Shown here piece after piece: positions 1-11,430 of a stretch of DNA of 64,000 bases. A program made the position numbers and the translations under genes. Below the pieces are notes generated by a model. That model was not told the DNA's origin and searched no databases. It saw only the letters and a program-made list of their open reading frames with translations. Position 1 is the first letter of the stretch; each line of letters begins with the position of its first letter. Source of the DNA: Patiria pectinifera (taxonomy: Eukaryota > Echinodermata > Asteroidea > Valvatida > Asterinidae); NCBI GenBank assembly GCA_029964075.1, contig CM057146.1, forward strand, positions 8,079,501 through 8,143,500, given 5' to 3'.

Positions 1-19
1 GGCTCATTGTAATACTTAC

Positions 20-109
20 AGGTTTCAAATGAGTCGGGTAGTCTTCAAAGATTGACGGTACGGCATCGATACGCAGACGTGTTTTTCCCCCATTCCACCT
101 TGAAGCACT
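20..109 (-). CDS. Candidate internal exon of an unidentified gene
   Basis: On the minus strand a pyrimidine-containing acceptor (TTTCCCTGCAG) is followed by 90 open bases and a consensus donor (GTAAGT, complement of 14-19). Read from the first base this gives 30 codons without a stop, beginning SASRWNGGKT and ending YPTHLKP; the other two frames contain stops. The exon length is a multiple of three. I do not recognise the peptide and see no neighbouring exon within the window, so the rest of the gene would lie off the left edge or upstream in unrecognised sequence. It could be a chance pairing of splice signals. Confidence 0.3.
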
Positions 110-1219
110 CTGCAGGGAAATGGTCGCTGCAAAGACGATCGTGCTTTGTTGAATTCCATTTGCTGCCATTTGGAATATTTCTCATTGATGTGTTCAAACT
201 AGGAGAATGGTACATTTTCTTTAATCACCCACATCCCACAACAAAAAGTGACTCCCAATCCTCGTTCCCCCGCGGAGTCGTACTATTATTGAAAAGCAGG
301 AGAGGCGAGGGTGATGTTAGGCCAGAAATAATTGTTATTCGATGTTCAGGATCAGGAGTACCATCTTAACCTTTAAAACAATACACTGAAAATATTTTAA
401 GTAGGCCCTGCGCGGTTATTACATGTATGGAGCGTGGCCGTGCAGTATGGTTATATGTAGCACGGCTTGTTGCCATGGATCGACCAATCAGGATCCAGGA
501 TTCAAGTTTGCTTGAAGATAATATCAGTTGTAACATTGGGTTTGTCTTTTGAGTGAGTGAACTCAAGTCAAACTTTAATTTCCTTCCTTTAACCGGATGG
601 ATGTGCCGAGTATTTAACAAAACACCTGCAGGACTGCAAAAACAAAGCAAACTTTCAATATTCTAGACTAACTTCCGGAAACACCTTAGTGTGAAGTATC
701 ATCGTGTGTAAAATGTCTAATATGGTGATGACAACACCGATGTGTGCTAGCTCTGATTGGACAAAATCCGGTCTTAAATTAAGGTGGGGATATTTGTAAA
801 AAATAATAATAATAATAGTACAAAGTTGTTTGTTTGCAGTTATACCTTCCTCCAGAGTTCCACATCCTGTTTCGAAAGGGCAAGTTCTTTAATCAGCCTG
901 CGCACTGCTGATATGTATCGTCACAGTATGGCAAAATAGTTGGCGTGACCTATGAGCATGGTATCATGCAGAGCCTTTTTTGGGACTTAAATGCTGGGCA
1001 TTTTTCCTTGCAGGATATTTCTGCTGACCTAGACCCTGGAGTGAGTTCATCAGTCCAATCCATATCGCCTACAAAATGGAAACTGGTTTCTTTGTGTTTG
1101 TTTTATTTGAATTTGAATGATTTGTGACCCCTTTTCATTTCAGCTATTTATTAGAGCCGGTTTATAGCTGATATAATTAAATGACACAAAAATGCAGACC
1201 ATTAAAAGCAAAATGATTA
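110..1219. other. Stretch with no identifiable gene
   Basis: I see no supported coding exon or recognisable repeat family here. The open frames at 52-369, 366-650 and 945-1127 lack convincing splice signals or protein-like composition. An AATAATAAT run near 803-817 is a short simple repeat. Confidence 0.5.
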
Positions 1220-1587
1220 AGCCAAAAGAAAAAAAAATAGTCGGTCTCTGGTCAGCGCGCGCGTCGATTTTAATCATGCGCGTCAATTTTTTTTTCCAAA
1301 ATGTTCCGCGGTAGCTCCAACAGCGCCCTCTATTGCCGCACCTCCTCAATTTTTTTTTTACCAAAGAGCACCAAGGGAATGGGAAATTGCACCAAGGCAA
1401 ATGATCGAGGGCACCAAGGGAAATTATGGAGGACACCAATGTACATGAGGACACCCAAAAAAGCAAAATAGTTATATACCCCACCTTGTCTGTACAATTC
1501 AAGCTTGAAAAAAAAAAAGCCGCGTCGCCGCATCAATTCAGGAACTTTGGTCTGACCAGAGACCGAGTATTTTTTTTGGGGGGGGCC
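1220..1587. mobile_element. PIF/Harbinger-like MITE, copy 1
   Basis: The element is bounded by terminal inverted repeats: a GCC plus A-run then TCGGTCTCTGGTCAG on the left, and CTGACCAGAGACCGA then a T-run and GGCC on the right. It is flanked by the trinucleotide TTA on both sides (1217-1219 and 1588-1590). The body contains a series of CACCAA motifs and no transposase. Two other copies (24080-24615 and 48437-48816) share ends and body. A three-base TWA target duplication is the hallmark of PIF/Harbinger elements, so this is a non-autonomous member by inference. Confidence 0.75.
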
Positions 1588-4092
1588 TTATATTGGGTTT
1601 TTATTTTGGGGCAGAAATAGTCATGTAAGAATACTGCACCATATACAGAAATGAGCACTGTGCTTCTATTTATATATTCATCACTTGTCACAGACATCCA
1701 GATACACAGCATCAGTTTTCATTTGTCATCTTTCAACCACAAAGTGATTCATCCCACTCGTTCGGTTATCCGATACTAAATTACTGGAATCCACACTCAC
1801 AATATTTTCCTCACTAAGCAACGATTAAGCCCATGCAAACAAACGTCAGAACAACAGAGGAACTTTAAGGTAAACACAGTTTTCCGGTGTAATTGCACGC
1901 ACAGGCGGTAAAGTGTCAGCATTTTTCCCCCCGTAATATCGAAAGCCATTGAACTGAACTAGATCAAGGAGGAATTCCTCATTCCTCCCTGCAACAACCA
2001 CTCTTCACAAGAATCCCCGCCGCGGGGCATTATCATAAGATCGTCGCCTCTTAATTCCGACGTCGGAAAAACGAGGCGTTAACCCAAAAAAAAGTTAATT
2101 TGTCCGACAAGGCAAGAACGAGATTTAAAACAAAAATTTACGCCTTTTTCAATCCACAAGGTTGTCTACTTATGAACGGCGCACTGTGCATGAACCCGTA
2201 GAGCTATATTAAGTAATTTAATATAGCTCTATGGCATGAATTCCGTGGCCGCTAATCAGTGCGGAGCGGGGGGGGGGGGGGTGTCTGGTACATTCCTTGT
2301 CAATGTGTAATCGCTGATTCTAACAATTAAAGGCGCTAACATTCTGACACTTCACGCAATGTTTGTATTAATAAATAATGGCTGTCGGACTTATGCGGCG
2401 TCGGACCAATGAGGCGTCGGACTTCTAAGCGGACCTCCCCCCCCCCCCTACAAAACAAAACCAATTTCATGACTTCCCATGCTACAAAATAATATAGAGG
2501 TAGGACTTCTTTTAGATAAGACGTCCCTTTTAATTTCCATGGTATTTTGTTTGCCTCCGAAGTAGGGTTGGTCGGGCGGTCGGAAAAAATTGAAATCAGA
2601 AGGAAAAAAGCGGACTAACTAGGAGGGCGCTATTTGGGTTTGTTAATAGCTTTTGCATTTACCCGCCAGACTAAATAGCGCCCTCACATTGTGTCCGTCA
2701 TATCCCAAGAAGATCAATGAGTCGCACTTAAAATCCTTGCAAGTCTAAAGTCAACCACAAGCCAATCGCATGTCAATAAATGATGAGCTTTTCAAATGTA
2801 GGGTAATGAAATCAAGCGATTCACTAGCAATTTCACGTCATCATGTTATTGTCAATCCTCCGTACGAGTATTGCTGTTCAAATGCCTTTTATTGCACAAT
2901 ATGTCAAAGAAGTGTTCTACAGGCAAAATATGCTTTGACACTATTTCTCTGTAGGTTTCCCTCCCCTGGCCCCCTGTGAAGGTCGAGTGTATACGGTTCA
3001 AGTCGACGCGATATTGTTCACTCTAATGGGAAAGACTGGCTGCAAAGCTACCTGTCGCAAGAGGGCGCTCGTCAGACCAACCGTTCTGTTCTGCGAATTG
3101 TGAATTTTCTCAACAACAACAAAAACAGGTCAGTAACCGCACACTTTCGCACCGATCACCTAACTTGTGTAGTGAAAAGTATGCGAACTTAGGGGGGGGG
3201 GGGGAGAGTCCAATTTACATGGAGTATCATTCAATCTATGGCTTGGGCAATTCGCGGAACCATTATTAATACCGAAGATGATTTTTGTCTGTTCTCATTA
3301 TTTTGTACATGTACGTAAATGCATCAAAATTTGCCTCTTGTAAAAGTAAGACGTGGATTGATCTGCTTCAAAATTGGGAGTTTAATTGTCTTAGTTGCCG
3401 AAGGTATTTTCGTCGCATTAATTTTGAATCGCATCAATTGCAAGTGCACAGCACGCATCAACTTAATAGATCCTTTACGGGCATCCTGTGGTGGAAACAG
3501 GACTAGTTTCACCTGCGGAAAGATATTTTGCGTATGAATATAAGCCTATTCTTTGCCTTTACAAACGATGACCTTTTGAAACTTACCAAACTAGTCTCGG
3601 CAAGAGGGTCATGAGGGCACTGCGTGATCATGTTTTTGGACTCATTTTAAATCTGTCATGGGATTACAATGATTGTTCAACTTACCGATGATTGAGTAGG
3701 CCCAAGCCAAGCTCCAATCACAATAGTCTCAATCCCAGGGACCCTGAAAAAACACAATAATAACGTGGCCTTGCTGCGATTTTTACGACCCATAACAATG
3801 GTGTCTGGTAATCTCAGGTGGTGTGATTTTTGTCAGATTAAAAAAAAAAACAGCGTCTGGATTTCTCAATGCAATGCGGTTTCAAAGGAACATCCGATAG
3901 GTCAGGTTTTTGTTGGTCTGAACCCTTGATTTCTTTTGAAAAGAGTCGTTCCCCCCATAGGCCCAATTCACAATCATTCCTTTGAAAAAAAAATGGCAGG
4001 GATATAATCTTTAATAGCAAAATACTTTTTGTCGCTTTGCGGCTGGAAGGAAGGTCACATGAAGTTTTCGGTGGAACGACCTTGTTGTAAAC
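1588..4092. other. Intergenic, no identifiable gene
   Basis: This stretch holds homopolymer tracts (poly-G at 2268-2281 and 3192-3204, poly-C at 2437-2449) and a perfect 14-bp inverted repeat at 2199-2231. The open frames at 2770-2979 and 3285-3537 are overlapping short frames on both strands with no splice context, and I do not call them genes. Confidence 0.5.
2199..2231. repeat. Perfect inverted repeat (hairpin)
   Basis: The left arm TAGAGCTATATTAA (2199-2212) is exactly complementary to the right arm at 2218-2231, with a 5-base GTAAT loop. It may be the remnant of a small palindromic element or a cruciform-prone site. No gene lies adjacent. Confidence 0.85.
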
Positions 4093-4218
4093 GGGATCTA
4101 CCCGCTCCTCCCCAATACCTATGTTCCCCAATACCGATGTTCCCCGAAATCCTTAGGATTAGGGTTAGGGTTAGGGCAAGGATTTCGGGGAACATCGGTA
4201 TAAGGGAACATAGGTATT
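4093..4218. mobile_element. MITE with telomere-like TTAGGG core, copy 1
   Basis: Inverted GGGGAACAT/ATGTTCCCC blocks surround a core of consecutive GGGTTA units (about 4145-4175). The same arrangement recurs at 19408-19570 and about 42690-42796. The arms would pair into a long hairpin. Its outer ends (GGGATCTACCC on the left) are less well preserved than in copy 2. Confidence 0.7.
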
Positions 4219-5555
4219 CAGTGTGTGGAAAAGTGAATAAGATGTTGGTTTAACAAACTGGTTTGACAAAGCTATTATGTTCCTGTCTTCTAAGTTACAT
4301 TTGTACCCGTGACTCGACTAAAGTGTCCGGCACCCCCCCCCCCGAAAAAAACCTGTTTCTTTCTCACGCACTGAGAATGAAACTGTGTACAGGCAAATCA
4401 CATAACTTATCATCAACAAGTTTGGGACTTAAAGGCAAATAGGATCTTTTGCTTTTCATGCGTTAATAACACCACTCGAAGTCGAAAAAAGAATGTTCAA
4501 AATCGAACCCGTTGAAGTTTCAGCTCAGTGGGGGGGGATTACACTTTTCGAGAAAACAGTGAAAAAACATGCACAACCTTGTAATCACGAAACAAGATTT
4601 GATAGAACGCTTTATTCCAAAAATCAGTCAATTGACTGATCGTTGGAAATCACCCACATTTCTAGCCGTCTGTACAGCACACACTGTGCCGCTCGCCGGC
4701 GATGCGTGCACGTTTCAATGTAATGGGATACAGCCCAACGTTGGTGGCGTGTAATATAGGGACCCCTGCAAATGGGTAGGCCTACACACTTACCTGGGGG
4801 ACCCTTTCCGTTGCGCGGGGGTGGGGTGGAATAGCCTAGAGGGGGACAGAATTTCCTGTGGAAATCAGTCCCTCGGACTGATTTTCCAAGTCGCAGACCG
4901 AAAAATTTACCGGGGGGGGGGGGGGGGGGGGGGCAGAATTGCCGGCTATAAGGCTACAAAATAAACACAACCGAAAACAGGCAGGATCCACTTGCACAAA
5001 CCTATAGGGGCCTACCGTACCCATTCCCGAAATATCCTGAAAAGTTCCCGAAAGTTTACAGACTACATTTCGTTGACAGTCGGATATTATGTTCGCAATA
5101 GCTCGGGTCCCCGGGGCGCGGCCCGGGCAAGAGAAAGTTTCATACGCCTTAAAAGTTTAGAATATTTTCAGTTCATAATTCAACCCCCCCCCCCCTTCCC
5201 ACCTGGAAATTTAGCAAGTGGAGACAATCACATTTTACCAGATAAGCGATTTTTAAAAAAGAAAATTAAATTTTGTCACTTTATCTGTTTACATTGTATT
5301 TTGACAATCCCGTTTTCCCTATATCTGCACGTCCCGTAGAAATCGAATTGCGCTACCGATTGCCTGACGTTGACCATGATGACGTTGTGAAAAGCACCCA
5401 ATTTGGGAGATGGTGTCAATCCCCCTCCCCCCCCCCACTCCCTTGCTTTTACGGGGGCTGGGTGTCCAGTTCAGATGAAATTTTGCGTCCCTTTACTGTA
5501 ACATCCAGCCACCCCCGCCCCCTCCCTCCCCAAGGAGAGAACCCTGACTATGCCG

Positions 5556-5690
5556 CTGACAAAGGAAATAGGTTGGGGTTGTCGTGATTCAGAGTTACAT
5601 TCTCATAAACATGTCGACAATTAACGTTCTTTGCAAATGAAATCGTACTCTTTTAATGAACTCTTTCCCTTTTAACCCTATTTTAGGCCT
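5556..5690. repeat. Duplicated flank module Q, copy 1
   Basis: This block, recognisable by CATAAACATGTCGACAATTA followed by a run ending near TCTTTCCCTTTTAACCCTA, recurs at about 9103-9260 and 20808-20970. The other copies lie 3' of a small secreted-protein gene, so this orphan copy marks an extra duplication unit whose coding part is missing. Confidence 0.65.
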
Positions 5691-6526
5691 ACTATCAAGC
5701 CAAACTGCGAAGTAATGTCACAAAAGTAACTATATTACGACAAAGTATCATCCTTACCCTAACAAGAAAAAAATAGAAACACTTCTGAAAAATCTCCTTT
5801 ATATTATTTTTAGGCCCTATAATACAGTATGTTTTTACAACTAGCAAAATTGCATTTTTACCCCATTTTTATCCTCCAAAATGGCACTTGCCAGGGCACT
5901 CAGAATAATTTCCCGGCTATGGTTAGTTCAGACATTGGTCTTTTCATATCTGATGAGAAAATTTTGGGTTATTGTAAAGCCTTTGTGCAGTAGCGCTCCA
6001 AATATGGTAAATTTCACAAAAACCTTAAAAAGTGTATTTTCAGTGTTTTCCTTTGTTTTGCAAACACATGAGTTTGCCCATGTGACAATGATTTTACCGA
6101 CAATGCCAAGTTATTGATGGGTTGTCACACCCCACCCTCAACCCCAAGCAATGTCCCGGGGTGGGGGAAGGGGAGGTTGTGAAAAGGAAGTCTATGTTAT
6201 TTCTAAAGTGTTCACTCGCATATTATTTAATTACATTTGTTTCGTTATGCAACATAAAAGTTCAAAATTCGGTGGCACAGGAGGAGTGGGCGGGGCCATA
6301 TTATACCAATTATACAAGTTATTACTCAAACCAAAGGAAAACACTGGAAAGTATCGAAGTTGATCGCATTAAAGAAAATCCCAAAGTGACTTGTGAAATA
6401 AAACGTGTACAAAACCTATGGGAAAAGTGGAAGAGAAACAGAAACAAGAAAAGGATAGCAAAACTTTAACGAGAACAAAATCTGTTCCCAATTGAAATTG
6501 AGAACCTAATTTACAAAAAAAAAAGA

Positions 6527-6556
6527 GCTGTTCCCCAATTGAAATTGAGAACAGCT
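6527..6556. repeat. Short dyad repeat
   Basis: AGCTGTTC and GAACAGCT form inverted arms around a CCCAATTGAAATTGA centre. A second, incomplete copy of the same motif lies about 50 bases upstream (6481-6507). Function unknown. Confidence 0.5.
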
Positions 6557-6789
6557 TTATAAATCTGCCGAAAACTGCTAAAAACATAACAAATCAATTA
6601 GTATATACATGTCGTCAAAAATATGTTAACCTAAAGAGAAAAGGGTTCAGTGCTATGAAATCTAATCTATAACAGATGGTCCGAGTAGCAACAGACGATT
6701 TCTTAAAAAGAAGACAATTTGCTGAATGATTTATCATATAACGAAGCTGGGTTTCTCACCATAGAATGCTATGTTAAGCGATGCACACG

Positions 6790-7345
6790 GTAAGCTTTAT
6801 GAAAACATCTTAAACTAAAAAGTAAAATGTGCTTAGAATCGAATGATACTCACATCGCGCAGTTCTCGATAGCAACTTGGTAGGTTAGGTAGAGGAGAAA
6901 GAATACTATATGTGGCTTTTCAGTTGAACTAATAGAAAAGAGACGAATACACGGCTTTACAGTGTGGCGTCACTTTAAAGCCAAAGTCACGATGGATCAA
7001 AATTAGTTTCGATGAAAGTGTCATCTACACTTATAAAACTAATAACGTGCCTACTTCTGGGCTATCACATAACTGACTTGCAAGTCATATTATCCTCGTT
7101 GATGAAACGTGGAAAGTAACTGCAAACTTATAAAAGAAACAATGGATGGAATTACCCTGGAGTGAGGTAAAAAAAAAAGGATTAAATTCTTTAGGACAGA
7201 TGTTGTGTTTTTCATGGGCATAATATGAACTTCTCTACAAAATTGTCCAGTGGCGTATGCAGGCCTGTGTACATGTATTGGCTTTGGGCGTTATCCCTAG
7301 TTGTATGGAATACTAGTTTATCGATTCTGACTAGCGCCCCTTGAG
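6790..7345. repeat. Orphan 5'-flank module P, copy 1
   Basis: This block is colinear with about 15550-16270, and its second half with about 19571-19870. Shared landmarks include GTGGCGTCACTTTAAA, a GGGCTATCACATAACTGACT stretch and GGACAGATG. At 19.6 kb the module lies directly upstream (minus strand) of an intact small secreted-protein gene. Here no coding exon follows, so it appears to be a relic of a segmental duplication. Confidence 0.7.
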
Positions 7346-7380
7346 CAAAGATTTGACAAATTGTGAAAATGCCAACACAG

Positions 7381-7452
7381 GGCTGGAAAGCTCAGTTTGA
7401 AGAGCACCGGAACGGTTATCCGGAGGTCGCAGGTTCAACCCCTGCTCCAGTC
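7381..7452 (+). repeat. tRNA-like sequence with a foldable cloverleaf
   Basis: 72 bases pair as a cloverleaf: acceptor GGCTGGA with TCCAGTC (one G-T pair), D stem GCTC/GAGC, anticodon stem CCGGA/TCCGG, T stem GCAGG/CCTGC with loop TTCAACC. Position 33 is C instead of the near-universal T, and the loop ACGGTTA would place GGT at the anticodon. That departure suggests a tRNA pseudogene or the head of a tRNA-derived SINE. Internal A-box-like and B-box-like (GGTTCAACCCC) promoter motifs are present. Confidence 0.6.
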
Positions 7453-8028
7453 AATGTTTTTGTTTAAATTTTCAATTGTTATAATTTACCTAGTCGGGGG
7501 AGGATTGCCTTTTACACCGCGCCGGCTAAGGCTAAAAATAAACACCACCGAAAACGGGTGAGATCCGCATGCAGAGTCCCATTTCCGGAAATGTCCGAAG
7601 TTTACCGAATACATTTCGTTGACAGTCGGATATGTTCGCAATATCGGGTCCCCGGGCGTAAAAGTGTCATACGCATGTGATTAGTTTGGAATATGTTTAG
7701 ATTATAATTCCCTGCTTGCATGTCCAATTCCAATGCCGGGGTACTACCCATATTCTTGCGCTCAGAAGTAGCATTGAAACAGAGGCTCTCAGTGCTAAGC
7801 TATTTTATGAATAGAGGACGTTTCATATTTTAATGCTCTCAACAAAAGACACCTTTGCTGCCCTCGGTTTCGCTATCAATTTGAAATTCGTCTATTGCCG
7901 CCTCTACATAAGAGTAAATTCTTAAAATGCTTGAAATAAAATGCAGAATTTATGGGGGTTTTTTGGTGGTGGGAGGAGGGGGGCCTTTGATAACTGCGGA
8001 CATGGGCGTAAATCCCGGGGGTTGAGGT
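7453..8028. other. Intergenic, no identifiable gene
   Basis: No exon is recognised. About 7540-7660 resembles 4950-5130 (shared CCGAAAACGGG-type and CAGTCGGATAT stretches), so it is a dispersed repeat fragment. Confidence 0.4.
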
Positions 8029-8322
8029 ATCAGTGGCGCACCCAAGGGGGAAGCCCCCCGAGCCCCCCCCCCCCAAGAGGTTTGCCAATTTTTTTTTGGG
8101 AGGGGGGAGAGGTTAGTCCCACGATTTGACCTTGGTGATATGTATGTGGCCTATTTTCGAGTAGTACAATGGGGGGGGGGGGGGTAAGTGGCACCACTAA
8201 CGTCACAATAGTCCGCCCTCCGAAAACAAAACCCAATTTGTTTTCTACGGCCAAAAATTTTTGGAAACAAAATTGAGCCCCCCCCCCCCCTCCCCCAGCC
8301 AAATCCTGGGTGCACCACTGAT
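8029..8322. mobile_element. Poly-G/poly-C MITE with AGTGGYGCACCCA ends, copy 1
   Basis: The left end AGTGGCGCACCCA and right end TGGGTGCACCACT are inverted repeats. The interior has long C and G runs and the block CCTATTTTCGAGTAGT, which recurs at about 32874-33185 and 49500-49665. No protein is encoded, and I could not define a clear target duplication. Confidence 0.65.
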
Positions 8323-8390
8323 AAATCCCGGGATGGGTCATTGGTTCATGATGATGAGTCAGTTGTCATCCCCCATGACCTGTGGCTTAA

Positions 8391-8603
8391 GTGCCCTACG
8401 TGGCTCAAGTGGGGGATACTTTCACCCTAATTAGCAACAATCCGGCAATATTAGCAGAGACAGAAGACTTCTTTGACTCACCTATTGGCGACCATCCTGG
8501 CCGCTATTTTGAATTTGAGGCAAAACAGGGATATGTACTAGTCTTATACCAGCCGCGCCGATGGAGTTGGACTGAAGTTCACGGACAAAATACGATTATC
8601 TAA
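8391..8603 (+). CDS. Unassigned 70-codon open frame
   Basis: This frame has a more protein-like composition than the surrounding spurious frames (segments such as FTLISNNPAILAE and GDHPGRYFEFEAKQG) and is open up to a TAA stop. It lies between a MITE and a dispersed repeat. I recognise no family. It might be a terminal exon or a decayed retroelement fragment; no convincing acceptor was identified upstream. Low confidence that it is expressed. Confidence 0.2.
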   Translation: MPYVAQVGDTFTLISNNPAILAETEDFFDSPIGDHPGRYFEFEAKQGYVLVLYQPRRWSWTEVHGQNTII

Positions 8604-8649
8604 GGACTTGTTATCAAGTTTAAGGGGGTGTGGGGTAGCGGGTGGGGAC

Positions 8650-8935
8650 TCCCCATAGAAACACGCAACCAACGTTGGGACGTGTCTCATTCCCTTGAAG
8701 GGTGCGCACATCGCCGGCGAGCGGCCCAGTATGTGCTGTACAAACAGCTAGAAATGTGGGTGATTTCCAACGATCAGTAAAGTGATTTTGGGAATAAAGC
8801 GTTCTATAAACCCGTGTTTCCTGATCAAAAGGTTGTGCATGGTTTTTCGCTGTAGTGTTTTCTGAAGAACGTTTAATATCACACGGGCTGAAACTTCAAC
8901 AGGTTCGATTTTGCAAAATCTTCATGCTTAGCTTA
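8650..8935. repeat. Dispersed repeat R1, direct copy
   Basis: This sequence matches, in inverted orientation, about 4425-4760 (shared TCGCCGGCGA, GCTGTACA and AAATGTGGGTGATTTCCAAC). Its second half matches intron sequence at about 47930-48115 and 57835-58060 (GTGATC/TTT then GTTGTGCA, and GTTTCAACAGG-type blocks). It is a dispersed repeat with no coding capacity. Confidence 0.6.
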
Positions 8936-9102
8936 TCAGACGTTATACAGGAGACTGGGCTCCGTGGATAAGGGGTGATACTCAGACTACGTAAAATTTG
9001 AGGGTGGGGTAATGTTTTGATTTAGTCATCACCCATCCCCCAGTCCCCGGCACAGATTTACGCCGATGCTCGTACAGTAGAATGAATGAACATTATAGTT
9101 AC

Positions 9103-9800
9103 AATAAAGGCAAGGTTGGGGTTGTCGTGCTTTAGGTTGACATTCTCATAAACATGTCGACAATTAACGTTCTTTGCTAATGTAATCGTACTCTTTTAAT
9201 GATATCTTTCCCTTCTAACCCTATTATACCAACACATCTTTTAACGGAAGCTATCTTAAAGGGGCATACAATGCTGTACACATTTTTTTTCAACTGTGTT
9301 AGAACAACAAAAACTAGCCAATATTGGTGATATGCAAAGACTATTTAGCTACGGCGTCTTGTGATTAAAAAAACAAAAACGGGTGCTGTTGTTTGGGGAA
9401 GCCAACGCCACAATGGAGTCAAACACAAAACTCACATTAGACAAACTCCTTTAGAACACCAGAATATTCAAATTCAAAGTTGGAATAAAATATACCCAGT
9501 TAATGGGTATACACTTGTAACGCACATGGCGAATCTCTGTTATTAAAAAATACAACTTAAAAAACCCGCAAATGTTGACCCTATTATACCAACACATCGT
9601 TTTAACGGAAGCCGTCTTAAAGGGGCATACATTGTTTTGCACATATGTGGTTTTTATTAATTGAGTTAGAACAACAACACCGCAATCTGAGTCAAACACA
9701 AAATTGAGGTTAGACAAACTCCTTAGAACACCCGAATATTCAATTTCAAAATTAGACTAAAATATATCCAGTTAACGGGTCTACACTTGTAACAAATTAG
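9103..9800. repeat. 3'-flank modules of small secreted-protein gene S3, internally duplicated
   Basis: Module Q (about 9103-9260) and module R (recognisable by ACAAACTCCTT near 9440 and again near 9713) lie 3' of gene S3. The landmark CCCTATTATACCAACACATC appears twice, at about 9219 and 9578, showing an internal tandem duplication of about 350 bases. Related modules lie at 17630-17720 and 20808-21250 beside the two paralogous genes. Confidence 0.65.
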
Positions 9801-10006
9801 TCTGTGTAATAACTGCATCAAAGGAAAAAAATTAATGTTATTTAAAAGCAAATCAGCAAGCAAAATTCAAGTAATCAAAATGTTCACTCGATTATCAATA
9901 ATTAAAATACCCTTCACCTTTTGTTAATGTTTACTTTTAACTGTGAAATCATCTGTCTCAAAAAAAAAGTGTTTCGACGACACTGTAACCATGGCAGATG
10001 ATTTAC

Positions 10007-11430
10007 CTAAGGGAATTTACAGCAGAAGACCTGTTCCCAATAGTTAGGTCTTGGGGTGTGGGGAAAGTAAGGCTGGGGGGCATCATTGTTGTAGCACTCG
10101 GCGAATTCGTAATCGCCACATGGCGACATTCTAGCATCCCTGTAACGATGCATGGTCAGAGCCCAGTGGTCGTCTCTGGCGCCCAAATTGTACATCTTCG
10201 CCAGCTGCCTCAGGTCGCATAAGGCGCCCCCTTTTGTTTCACAAAAGCCCTTGCCTCCGTTATAATTGAGGTTGTCAGACGACAGGCATATGGAGTACCT
10301 GCTTCCGCCATCATCTGAATAATGCAAAGAACAGAACAACTAAAGTTGTCACCGCAGTATACATGGGCTATGTTCATTTGTGTTGTGCTCTATGTTTCTT
10401 TATTTCCTTTTTTTTTTTACAAAGAGTCTTCTTTTCAATGGGCCTATATATCCCTTGGCGTAAAACACCGCACGCTGTAACAAAACAGTTCACACAGTAG
10501 CCATAACATACATGACATCGGTCATTTTTTGTATAGCACACTTGTTAGCCTATACCAACCAAAGTTTGAAGTGGTTTCTACCAATCAAATGCATTGTACT
10601 ATGGTCGATGGGGTCTTTAGACTTTGGGAGCAATATGCGATTCGTGGCCCAAAAATACCGGATTACTATCACTTTTGCAGATCTAGTAATCACTGAGGAA
10701 TATATTCATTTGCTTCGAGTTTCAGGTATTAACTTTAACATTATTTGACCCTGTTTCTAAAAAAAAGACCTCATTCGTAAAGATAATCTTAGGAGGTGTT
10801 GTTTGTTACATTGAGTAAGTAATAATGCCTGACTATAAGCACTGCCCTCAAAGGTGGCCGCTAAGGTCTTTGTAACCAATCGTCGTCTGTGTGTGTGTGT
10901 GTGCGTGTGTGTGTGTGCTGTTCTGGAATTTACTACCTTACGGAGACATGAACACAATAGGGAACAAAAGATTGTATACGTCTCCAGAAGAACATTTCTA
11001 TAGATGAATTCTTGTCTCCACAAGAATTTCACGAAATAGATATATGGATTTTACTCAAAAACTAGGAATTTCCAAGGTAGGTTGATCGGTCGCAAATGGA
11101 AGAGTTTTAGAAAAGGGATATTTAGTCCAAATTTCAGCCCAGGAAATTAATTCTGGTTAAAATAAGAGCATTTTGAAACTTCAATTTCACACTCGAAAAC
11201 TTTACTACACGAGAACAAAGAAATGTCTCCACAGGAATACAAATTCCAGAATGGGTGCTCTAAAGGAAAGCGCAGAGTCCACGATGAGGTAGTCCTTAAA
11301 AGGTGTTTATTTTAATGGAGTATGTAAATAGCTTACTGTATGTTGTCCACTGCGGGCAGTTTTTGATCCTGGCTTCAGTAGTCAAAGATGTCAAGGCAAA
11401 AACGGCGAGAAACACGATGACGGACTTCAT
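10007..11430 (-). CDS. Small secreted eight-cysteine protein S3 (family not recognised)
   Basis: Two coding exons: 11337-11430 and 10007-10314, joined by a phase-1 intron with GTAAGC donor and ATTCAG acceptor. The product is 133 residues. Residues 1-20 form a signal peptide (MKSVIVFLAVFA followed by LTSLTTEA), so the protein should enter the secretory pathway. The mature part has eight cysteines (25, 41, 56, 64, 97, 105, 129, 130), a LGARDDHW block, RDARMSPCGDY, and PYFPHTPRP near the C-terminus. Cysteine spacing, an FC...GG.LC..L..L segment and position-for-position agreement with two tandem paralogues support a real gene. The acceptor-like CACTCAG directly before the ATG suggests a 5'UTR intron. 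The segment faintly recalls C-type-lectin-like folds but lacks their calcium motifs; function unknown. Confidence 0.8.
10887..10918. repeat. (GT)n microsatellite
   Basis: About 32 bases of alternating GT with one interruption, inside the intron of gene S3. Confidence 0.9.
10921..11251. mobile_element. MITE with TTCTGGAATTT ends, copy 1
   Basis: The left end (TTCTGGAATTT, then CGGAGACAT) is inverted at the right end (ATGTCTCC, then AAATTCCAGAA). A diverged copy lies at about 52934-53230 in intron 2 of ependymin-related gene B. It is non-coding and sits in the intron of gene S3. Confidence 0.7.

Larger units (their letters stand above)
4219..6789. other. Intergenic with repeat fragments
   Basis: Contains an inverted copy (about 4425-4760) of the dispersed repeat also seen at 8650-8935, a long G-run at 4912-4933, C-runs near 5185-5195 and 5423-5437, and one copy of the duplicated flank module at about 5556-5690. 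The open frames here (for example 5881-6117 and 6122-6469) have no splice context and low-complexity composition, so none is called. Confidence 0.45.

Noticed and set aside
5881..6469. Apparent membrane-like open frames
   Set aside because: No start context, splice sites or paralogues; composition is that of AT-rich intergenic DNA.
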